Origin: Microbacterium azadirachtae
GTDB lineage: Bacteria; Actinomycetota; Actinomycetes; Actinomycetales; Microbacteriaceae
Assembly (NCBI RefSeq): GCF_000956505.1
Contig: NZ_JYIX01000034.1
Span: 1-64,000, forward strand
Direction of reading: 5' to 3'
DNA: 64,000 nucleotides
This document shows, in pieces, positions 27,388 through 34,369 of the stretch; positions within the stretch are counted from its first letter, which is position 1, and every line of letters starts with the position of its first letter. The notes under the pieces were generated by a model. That model saw nothing but the letters and a program-made list of their open reading frames with translations, did no database searches and was not told where the DNA came from. The position numbers and the translations under genes were made by a program.

Positions 27388-27403
27388 GCTGAAAGCTTTC
27401 AGC
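27388..27403. promoter_or_regulatory. LacI-family operator
   Basis: GCTGAAAGCTTTCAGC is a perfect 16-bp palindrome located directly downstream of the -10 region of the sugar operon promoter, between the divergent binding-protein and LacI genes. Its size and symmetry fit LacI/GalR operators, and the position would block transcription start. Confidence 0.82.
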
Positions 27404-27409
27404 GGGCCA

Positions 27410-27439
27410 ATACTGAACCAATTCGCGTACGTTTGTCAA
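27410..27439 (-). promoter_or_regulatory. Promoter of the sugar operon
   Basis: On the minus strand TTGACA (complement of 27434-27439) is followed 18 bp later by CAGTAT (complement of 27410-27415; TCAGTA at 17 bp is the alternative). The operator palindrome begins a few bases downstream, consistent with repression by the adjacent LacI protein. Confidence 0.6.
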
Positions 27440-27498
27440 CTGCAGGACGCGAAGCGGGCCGAGCGCGGCCACCGCACACAAAAAGGAGGGTCTTCTCG

Positions 27499-28527
27499 AT
27501 GCTGAGCAGGCGCGTAACTCTGACCGATGTCGCCAAGAAGGCCGGCCTCTCCGTCTCCGCCGCGTCGATGATCCTGAACGGCAAGCCCGACACCCGTCTC
27601 TCCCAGGATGCGCACGACCGTGTGCACGCCGCAGCCGCCGAGCTCGGCTACCGCCCCAACGTCGCCGCCCGCGGACTCAAGACCAACAAGACCCAGACGA
27701 TCGCCTTCATCTCGGATGTCGTCGCGACCACCCGATTCGCGTCAGGACTCATCAAGGGTGCCCTGGCGGCCGCAGAGGCGGCCGGGCACGTCATGATGGT
27801 GCTCGAGACCGGGGGCGAGCCCAAACGCGAAACGGAGGCGATCGGCGCCGCACTCGACAGGCAGGTCGACGGCGTCATCTTCGCGGCCATGCGCGCACGG
27901 GAGCTCTTCCTCCCCGACGCGCGCATCGAGACGCCGGCCGTGATGCTGAACGCCACCAACGCACGTTTCCCCCATTGCGTGCTCCCCGATGAGTATCGCG
28001 GAGGACAGGCTGCGATTCAGGTGCTCATGGACGCCGGATTCCGGGAGGGCATCGCCCTGCTCGGTCAGAGCGAGGCGAAGGAGAAGGAGCTCTTCCGTTC
28101 GGCCACCGTTGCACAGCGCGTCGCCGGGATCCGTGACGCGATGGCGGACCAGGACCTCGCGTTCGACACCGAGGTCTCCGTGTGGCTGTGGGAACCGGCC
28201 GAGGGCTACCAGGCCACGAAACGCCTGCTGCGGCAGAAGAACCCGCCCAGGGCCATCGTCGCGATGAACGACCGGCTCGCGTTCGGCGCCTACCAGGCGG
28301 CCGGCGAGCTCGGAGTGCGCATCCCTGAGGATCTGTCCATCATCTCCTTCGACAACGACGAGATCGCCTCCTACCTTCGCCCTGGCCTGACCACGGTCGC
28401 CCTCCCGCACGAGACGATGGGCGCCCGTGCGGTCGAACTGCTCCTTCACCCCGAACCCCCGACCGAGTCGCTGATCCCGATGCCGGTCGTCATGCGCGAC
28501 TCCGTGGGCCGAGCCGACGGACCCTAG
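27499..28527 (+). CDS. LacI family transcriptional regulator
   Basis: A 342-residue LacI/GalR repressor. The helix-turn-helix and hinge are at residues 1-58 (TLTDVAKKAGLSVSAASMIL and VAARGLKTNKT), followed by the periplasmic-binding-like sugar domain. The ATG at 27499 has AAAAGGAGGG as ribosome binding site. It is divergent from the sugar transport operon and adjacent to a perfect palindrome, so local repression relieved by the sugar or its phosphate is the expected scheme. Confidence 0.94.
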   Translation: MLSRRVTLTDVAKKAGLSVSAASMILNGKPDTRLSQDAHDRVHAAAAELGYRPNVAARGLKTNKTQTIAFISDVVATTRFASGLIKGALAAAEAAGHVMMVLETGGEPKRETEAIGAALDRQVDGVIFAAMRARELFLPDARIETPAVMLNATNARFPHCVLPDEYRGGQAAIQVLMDAGFREGIALLGQSEAKEKELFRSATVAQRVAGIRDAMADQDLAFDTEVSVWLWEPAEGYQATKRLLRQKNPPRAIVAMNDRLAFGAYQAAGELGVRIPEDLSIISFDNDEIASYLRPGLTTVALPHETMGARAVELLLHPEPPTESLIPMPVVMRDSVGRADGP

Positions 28528-28570
28528 ACCCGCGCCCCTTGGCGGCGGGGCCTGTCACGCTTGCGCGCTT

Positions 28571-29061
28571 TCACGACGCGAACTGCGGGTTGAGATCGGC
28601 CAGTGCAGTGATCGCTCGTTCGGGGCTTTCGGCGATCCGATTGAGTACATAGAGCCACCATTCGGGGCCGTACACGATGTACTCCCGGGTGATGAGGTTC
28701 TCTCCGCGCAGCCGGTCCAGGAGCACGGTGCCGAGGCCCTGGAGCATTTCGAACTCCACATGTTCGGCGCACAGGTCGTCGCCGTGCTCATCGCGAAGCC
28801 GGCCGACGAGTTCGGCATCGTGGGCCGTGATAGTCACCCGACGGCCACCGCGAATGAGACGGGTCACCATGGCACGATACGCGTCGTGCATCGGCACGGA
28901 ATCGCGGGGGTGTACGACCGCCGCGGACTCGCGGAAAGCGCCTTTGACGACGCGAGCCGGTCCTGGCCCCGCAGGAGGTCGCCGAGCGTGGACTCGACGC
29001 TCTCAACCTCGTGGCCTGCGAACAAGCGGCTGGAGGGATGCGATCCAGATCTCATCTGCAT
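28571..29061 (-). pseudogene. Decayed proline dehydrogenase (PutA-type) fragment
   Basis: The frame 28571-29002 encodes the C-terminal part of a proline dehydrogenase: VVKGAFRES (the strand with the substrate lysine), DAYRAMVTRLIRGG, VTITAHDAELVGRLRDE, VEFEMLQGLG and YGPEWWLYVLNRIAE. The frame ends upstream at a stop; a different frame (to 29061) continues with what looks like HEVESVESTLGDLLRGQ, so at least one frameshift separates the pieces. The N-terminal half of the barrel is not found. No usable start codon with a ribosome binding site is seen. I read it as a remnant, with base composition slightly less GC-rich than its neighbours. Confidence 0.7.
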
Positions 29062-29369
29062 GGATCATCTGATACTGCCAACGACTGCACAGCCTCGCCG
29101 GGCACCCCTGTAAGCGGCGCCGTACCGGAGTCGATCAACCGATCGAGAACCGCTCATAGGTGTGAGGCCGATAGCACGTGGCCTCCTGACAGGACCGACG
29201 CGACTCCCGTTGCGAGAGCGGGTCGCTGCGCCAGAACTCGCTCATAGGTCTCGTCGTCCATCGGGCATGAGTACGAGCGTACGACACGACGATCCTCACT
29301 CGGCCCTGCGCACCCATGAGCCGAAGCCCCTGGGGTTCTCCCGCCTGAGAGGCCGGCCCGCGCGGCTTC
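29062..29369. other. Gene-free stretch next to the ProDH remnant
   Basis: No frame here resembles a known protein, and codon use is unlike the neighbours. It may hold further eroded sequence from whatever preceded the proline dehydrogenase fragment. No hairpin, tRNA or promoter is convincing. Confidence 0.45.
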
Positions 29370-30872
29370 CTAGCCCGCGTCCTCGAGCACGAACAGCGCA
29401 CCGCGCTCGCCGATCACCGCAGCGGGGGCGTTCGTGTTGCCCGTGGTGATCGTCGGCATGACCGAGGCGTCGATCACGCGGAGTCCTGCGATGCCGTTCA
29501 CGCGCAGACGCGGATCCACGACGGCGTCCGGATCCGATCCCATCCGGCAGGTGCCGACCTGGTGGTGGTAGGTGACCGCGGTGCGGCGCACCCAGTCCTC
29601 GACCTCGGCATCCGGCACGTCGGGGCCAGGGTAGGCCTCGGTCGCGCCCCACTCCGCGGCGAGCGCCGGCCTGGCGCCGATCCGGCGCGCCTGGCGCACG
29701 GATGCCGCGAGCGCGGCGACGTCGCGGTCGTCCTCGAGGGCGGCGAGATCGATGAGGAGCGGATCCTCGACCGCGGGACCGGACAGCCGCAGCGCACCGC
29801 GACTGTGCGGCGTGACGAGCCCCGCCATGAGCGAGAAGCCGTCGCCGGGTCCGTGCACACCGGGACGAGGCTCGAGCTCGCCCCACATCGGCACCGAGAA
29901 GTGGATGGGCTGGGTATCGGGCTCTGCGAGGTCGTCGCGCGAGCGCCAGAACAGGTGCGTCTGCGTGACGGAGACGCCGGGCTCCGGCGCGCCGACCGGT
30001 CGCGCCGTCGTGAAGATCACCGGCGACAGCAGGTGATCGTGCAGGTTCGCGCCGACCGCGGGGGCGTCGCGGACCACGTCGATCCCGAGGGCCTCGAGAT
30101 CCTCGCGGGGGCCGATGCCGCTGCGCAGCAGGATCGCGGGGCTGCCGAGAGCGCCGGCGGCGAGGATCACCTCGTCGGCACGGAGCTCGGACGCTTCGAC
30201 AGGCTCAGCGACCGAGGTCAGGCGCACGCCCACGGCCACACCGTCCTCGACGATCACGGAGTGCACCTCGGCGTCCGTGACGATCCGCAGATTGGAGGCG
30301 TCCTCGACCGGGCGCACATACGCCATCCACGTGTTGACGCGCCGACCGCCCCGCATCGTGACCTGCTCCTGCGAGACGCCGTCGAGGGTGCCGCCGTTGT
30401 AGTCGGGGTTGTGAGCCAGCCCCTCCTCCCCCGCGGCGTCGATGATCGACTGCTGGATCGGCACGAGCGGGTAGTCGTCGGTCACGGGGAGCAGATCGTT
30501 CTCGATCGCCTCGTAGACGGGCAGCACCTCGGACCAGCCCCAGCCGGTCGCGCCCGCGCTCTCCCAGCCGTCGAAGTCGGCCGCCGCGCAGCGCACCCAG
30601 ATCATCGCGTTCAGGGCGTGGGATCCGCCGGTCACCTTGCCGCGGGGCAGGTGCAGCCGGCGTCCGGCCGCATGCTCCTGCGGCACCGTGTAGTAGTCCC
30701 AGTCCTCGGCGGCGTGCCAGAGCTCGCCGGCGCGGGAGGGTTCGTGGATCGCGGGGTTGGTGTCGTATCCGCCGGCCTCGATGAGCGTCACGTCGTACCC
30801 GGCGTCCACGAGACGCCGGGTGACGATGCTCCCCGAGGTGCCGGCTCCGACGACGATCGCGGAGCGGGCCAT
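29370..30872 (-). CDS. GMC oxidoreductase (alcohol/choline dehydrogenase type)
   Basis: A 500-residue FAD enzyme of the glucose-methanol-choline family. The dinucleotide motif is VVGAGTSGSIVTRRL at residues 7-21, the first GMC signature is near GKVTGGSHALNAMIWVR, the second is ILAAGALGSPAILLRSGIG, and the active-site His is in YHHQVGTCRMG. It should oxidise a primary alcohol to an aldehyde. It follows the aldehyde dehydrogenase gene by 3 bp, making a two-step alcohol-to-acid unit. The segment encoding VAEPVEASE derives from a dispersed DNA repeat at 30193-30217. Confidence 0.9.
   Translation of the reverse strand: MARSAIVVGAGTSGSIVTRRLVDAGYDVTLIEAGGYDTNPAIHEPSRAGELWHAAEDWDYYTVPQEHAAGRRLHLPRGKVTGGSHALNAMIWVRCAAADFDGWESAGATGWGWSEVLPVYEAIENDLLPVTDDYPLVPIQQSIIDAAGEEGLAHNPDYNGGTLDGVSQEQVTMRGGRRVNTWMAYVRPVEDASNLRIVTDAEVHSVIVEDGVAVGVRLTSVAEPVEASELRADEVILAAGALGSPAILLRSGIGPREDLEALGIDVVRDAPAVGANLHDHLLSPVIFTTARPVGAPEPGVSVTQTHLFWRSRDDLAEPDTQPIHFSVPMWGELEPRPGVHGPGDGFSLMAGLVTPHSRGALRLSGPAVEDPLLIDLAALEDDRDVAALAASVRQARRIGARPALAAEWGATEAYPGPDVPDAEVEDWVRRTAVTYHHQVGTCRMGSDPDAVVDPRLRVNGIAGLRVIDASVMPTITTGNTNAPAAVIGERGALFVLEDAG
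30193..30217. repeat. Dispersed repeat inside the GMC gene
   Basis: GCTTCGACAGGCTCAGCGAC followed by CGAGG is a 25-bp form of a short repeat that I recall as common between genes of Microbacteriaceae. Here it is read in frame as VAEPVEASE, in a surface-loop position before ADEVILAAGALGS. A weaker relative may encode AEPVEAP in the FAH-RraA fusion (about 57734-57758). Confidence 0.55.
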
Positions 30873-30875
30873 GGC

Positions 30876-32309
30876 TCAGGCCTTCCGACCGGGGCCGGAG
30901 ACGACCTGCGGCACGGCGACGGACTTGAGACCCGCGACGCCGAATTCGAGGCCGTAGCCCGAGCTCTTCACGCCGCCGAACGGCACCATCGGGTGCAGAC
31001 CACCGTGCGAGTTGATCCACACCGTGCCGGACTGCATGCGAGTCGCGGCCTCGCGCGCCGCCTCGGGGTCGCTCGACCACACCGAGGCGCCGAGGCCCAC
31101 GTCGACCGCGTTGGCGAGGGCGAACGCCTCGTCCACGTCGGAGTAGCGGATGATCGGCAGCGCCGGCCCGAACTGCTCCTCCTGCACGAGTGCGGCGTCG
31201 TTGTCGATGTCGGCCACGATCGTCGGCCGGTAGAAAAGCTCGCCGAGCTCGGGGGCCGCCTCGCCGCCCGTCACGATGCGGGCGCCGCGCGCCCTGGCGT
31301 CCTCGACCAGACGCGAGACGATGTCGAACTGCTGCTTGTTCTGCAGCGGGCCCAGCACGTTGTTCTCGTCCAGGCCGTTGCCGATCGGCACGGATGCCGC
31401 GATACCCGCGAGCGCGTCGACGACCTGGTCGTAGAGCGAGTCGTGCACGTAGAGGCGCTTCATCGCGGCACAGGTCTGTCCGGTGTTGATGAACGCACCC
31501 CAGAACAGGTCCTCGGCGATCGCGGCAGGATCCGTGCCGGGCAGCACGATGCCGGCGTCGTTGCCGCCGAGCTCGAGCGTGAGCCGCGCGAGGTTGCCGG
31601 CCGAGCTCTCGATGATCTTGCGGCCGGTGGCCGTGGATCCGGTGAACATGATCTTGTCGACGTCGGGGTGCGACGCGATCCGCGCACCGACCTCGCGGTC
31701 GCCGGAGATCCCGATCAGCACATCGGCCGGCAGCACCTCGTTCATGACCGACAGCATCGCGAGCACGCTCAGCGGCGTGTACTCGCTGGGCTTGGCGACC
31801 ACGGTGTTCCCCATCCGCAGGGACGGCCCGATCTGCCAGATGGTGATCATGAGCGGCCAGTTCCACGGGCCGATGGCGCCGACGACGCCGGCGGGCTTGT
31901 AGACGAGCTCCGCGTGCAGGTTCTCGTCATCCAGGAGCACCTCGGGCTCCAGCACCGTGGTCGCGTTCGTGCGCAGCCAGGCCGAGCACGCGCCCAGCTC
32001 GAACCGCGCGTTCGGGCCGTTCAGCGGCTTGCCCTGCTCTCGGGAGAGCAGGTGCGCGAGCGCCTCCGCGTTCGCGTCGAGGGCGTCGGCCGCCGCGAGC
32101 AGCAGCTCGCTCCGCTTCGCGTGGCCGAGCGCCTCCCAGGCGGGCTGCGCGGCCTTGGCGCGGGCGATCGCCTCGTCCAGGTCGGCGACGGTCTGCACCG
32201 GAGCGCGGCCGATGATCTCGCGCGTGGCGGCATCGGGGATGTCGCGGCCGGAGCCCTCGGGCGCCTGGATGCGGTCGAGCAGCGCGAACGCGGCGGACGT
32301 GTCGGTCAT
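30876..32309 (-). CDS. NAD(P)-dependent aldehyde dehydrogenase
   Basis: A 477-residue aldehyde dehydrogenase. PWNWPLMITIWQ and KPSEYTPLS form the cofactor site, FTGSTATGRKI the Rossmann turn, the catalytic Glu lies in LTLELGGND and the nucleophilic Cys in NTGQTCAAMKR. It should oxidise the aldehyde made by the GMC enzyme encoded just downstream. The succinate-semialdehyde dehydrogenase branch is also possible, and such an enzyme would be needed to finish the homoprotocatechuate pathway; sequence alone does not decide. Confidence 0.92.
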   Translation of the reverse strand: MTDTSAAFALLDRIQAPEGSGRDIPDAATREIIGRAPVQTVADLDEAIARAKAAQPAWEALGHAKRSELLLAAADALDANAEALAHLLSREQGKPLNGPNARFELGACSAWLRTNATTVLEPEVLLDDENLHAELVYKPAGVVGAIGPWNWPLMITIWQIGPSLRMGNTVVAKPSEYTPLSVLAMLSVMNEVLPADVLIGISGDREVGARIASHPDVDKIMFTGSTATGRKIIESSAGNLARLTLELGGNDAGIVLPGTDPAAIAEDLFWGAFINTGQTCAAMKRLYVHDSLYDQVVDALAGIAASVPIGNGLDENNVLGPLQNKQQFDIVSRLVEDARARGARIVTGGEAAPELGELFYRPTIVADIDNDAALVQEEQFGPALPIIRYSDVDEAFALANAVDVGLGASVWSSDPEAAREAATRMQSGTVWINSHGGLHPMVPFGGVKSSGYGLEFGVAGLKSVAVPQVVSGPGRKA

Positions 32310-32445
32310 CGGTCTCTCCTTCGAGTGTGCGGACGACGGTCGATGCTCCCCATTGTCGTCCGGCGCGAAGACCGCCGGTTGTCGCCGAGTGCGCCGGACA
32401 TGTCGTTCCGCGAAGGGATCCTGCGCGCTCTTCCGGCGCGGCGGC

Positions 32446-33591
32446 TCAGTGCCCCGCGACAGCCTCCGCGCGCTCGGGCCACGCGGCGTCCCACGGCCCG
32501 TGGTCGGCGCCTGCCGTGCGCAGGAACACGATGATCCAGCTGAAGATCAGCACGGCGGCGATGAGCTCGACCGCGGTGAGGTTGTAGTAGCCGGTCGCGA
32601 AGAACACGCCGAGCAGCGCGATCACGAGCACGTAGACCCAGCCCAGCACCACGAACACGCGCGAGATCCGGCGCAGGAACCAGGGCAGTCCGATCACCAC
32701 AGCGGCGAAGCACACCGCCATGCCCGTCGCGACCGTGTTGTGCAGCAGGAAGAAGCGGTCCACCGGGAAGACCCCGACGCACGCCAGGAGCAGCCCGATC
32801 AGGATGAGCGCGACCCGCACGATCGTGCGCCCCCGCTCGTCCCGCGGCTCCGGCACGGGCAGCGCCGCGGTCGCGTACCGGGCGATCGTGGTGACCATCA
32901 CGCCCGCGACGATGAGGGTGCCGTTGAACGCGGGCGACGAGGCGTTGCTCGACATGCCGAGCGCCGAGAGGTTGTCGCGCCACCAGTGCGGATCGCTCGC
33001 CTCGAGCATCGCCGTGAGCGCCCCGATCACGAGGAAGATCGACAGGATCAGCGAGATCGACGTGGGGCTCAGCGCGATCGCGCTCAGGTAGCAGACGTAC
33101 CCGGTGAGGGCGAGCGCGACGCCGACGAGCACGGCGCCGGGGAAGGCGAAGACCGGGGCGTCGCGAAAGCCCGCCTCGAGCAGGGCGCCGAGCCCGGACA
33201 GGGCGAGCAGCGCGACGGCGCCGTGAGCGAGGGCGATCGCGGTCAGCTCGTACCAGCGCAGGCGCTGACCAGGGATCGCGAAGCCGTCGTTCGCGGCATG
33301 GGGATCCTGCTCGTCCGGCGCCTCGGCCGCCTCGGCGCGCAGACCGATGCGGCCCGCCGTGAAGCTCAGCACGGCGACGGCGGCGCCCCCGATCGCGGCG
33401 ACCGCGCCGACCGACCACGCCCCGGTGATCGACGGGGTGCGATGCCAGAAGACCAGGAGCGAGACGAGGAAGCCCAGTACGAACGCCACGGCGCCGCTGA
33501 GCAACGCGTCGGTCTCGCGCATCTGGTGCCGCGTCGCCGAGGCGCGCGCATCCTGCAGACGCCGGATCAGTCGGTCCCACTCGGCTCTCAT
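32446..33591 (-). CDS. DUF998-containing membrane protein
   Basis: A 381-residue protein with about ten hydrophobic segments. An N-terminal helical region (residues 1-30) and two helices precede an acidic loop (EAAEAPDEQDPHAANDG). The C-terminal part has the DUF998 layout: DNLSALGMSSNASSPAFNG with the following helix LIVAGVMVTTIARY, and HNTVATGMAVCFA. DUF998 proteins are polytopic and of unknown function. It is a single-gene unit. Confidence 0.8.
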   Translation of the reverse strand: MRAEWDRLIRRLQDARASATRHQMRETDALLSGAVAFVLGFLVSLLVFWHRTPSITGAWSVGAVAAIGGAAVAVLSFTAGRIGLRAEAAEAPDEQDPHAANDGFAIPGQRLRWYELTAIALAHGAVALLALSGLGALLEAGFRDAPVFAFPGAVLVGVALALTGYVCYLSAIALSPTSISLILSIFLVIGALTAMLEASDPHWWRDNLSALGMSSNASSPAFNGTLIVAGVMVTTIARYATAALPVPEPRDERGRTIVRVALILIGLLLACVGVFPVDRFFLLHNTVATGMAVCFAAVVIGLPWFLRRISRVFVVLGWVYVLVIALLGVFFATGYYNLTAVELIAAVLIFSWIIVFLRTAGADHGPWDAAWPERAEAVAGH

Positions 33592-33691
33592 CGCGCCGCC
33601 CTTCTCGTCTCGTCCCGCGTCCGTCCAGCCTATGGCCGCGCGGAGCCCTCACCCGGGGAACGCGGAGCAGCGCCGCCACTACCCTGAGAAC

Positions 33692-34342
33692 ATGACCCAG
33701 ACCTTCCACGCCCGCGCCGCCCTGCTCGACATGGACGGCACGCTCGTCGACTCGACCGCCGTCGTGGAGCGGCTGTGGCTGGCGTGGGCGGAACCCCACG
33801 GACTCGATCCGGAGTTCGTCCTGAGCGTCGTGCACGGCCGCCAGGGCCATCAGAGCATGGCGATCATGCTGCCGGACCGCCCGCACGAGGAGAACCTCGC
33901 CGAGAACCGCGTCATGCTCGAGCGCGAGAGCGGCGATGTGGACGGCGTCGTCGAGGTGCCGGGAGCCGCCGCGTTCCTGCAGGCACTCGCCCCGTTCCCG
34001 CACGCGATCGTCACCTCGGCGGACGACCGGCTGATGCGCGTCCGCATGGGCGCCGCCGAGCTCGGCGTGCCGACCGGCCCTGTCACCGCGGAGCACGTGA
34101 GCGCCTCCAAGCCGGATCCGGAGGGCTTCCTGCTCGGCGCTTCCCGGCTCGGTGCGGATCCGGCCGACTGCATCGTCTTCGAGGACTCCGGCGCGGGGAT
34201 CCAGGCCGCCCGCGCCGCGGGGATGCGCGTGGTCGGGGTGGGCACGGGATCCGCCGCCTATTCCCCTGACGCCGTCGTCTCCGATCTCACGCACGTGACG
34301 ATCACCCCCGCCCCCGAAGGCTTCGTCCTCACGATCGACTGA
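33692..34342 (+). CDS. HAD-superfamily sugar phosphatase
   Basis: A 216-residue HAD hydrolase: motif I LLDMDGTLVDS (nucleophile and acid Asp), motif II VTSADDR, motif III Lys in SASKPDPEG and motif IV VFEDSGAG. The alpha-helical cap lies between motif I and II, as in beta-phosphoglucomutase and YfbT/GPP sugar phosphatases. It starts within 6 bp of CCCTGAGAAC, a weak ribosome binding site. The in vivo substrate is unknown; glycerol phosphate or a sugar phosphate is possible given the dha genes next door. Confidence 0.9.
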   Translation: MTQTFHARAALLDMDGTLVDSTAVVERLWLAWAEPHGLDPEFVLSVVHGRQGHQSMAIMLPDRPHEENLAENRVMLERESGDVDGVVEVPGAAAFLQALAPFPHAIVTSADDRLMRVRMGAAELGVPTGPVTAEHVSASKPDPEGFLLGASRLGADPADCIVFEDSGAGIQAARAAGMRVVGVGTGSAAYSPDAVVSDLTHVTITPAPEGFVLTID

Positions 34343-34369
34343 CGTTCGCGAGAGCCGGGTCTCCGGCCA

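Noticed and set aside
29135..29401. 88-codon minus-strand frame after the GMC gene
   Set aside because: It overlaps the end of the GMC gene, has odd composition and no recognisable domain or start signal.
29562..32534. 990-codon plus-strand frame over the GMC and aldehyde dehydrogenase genes
   Set aside because: Shadow frame; both minus-strand enzymes have full catalytic motifs.
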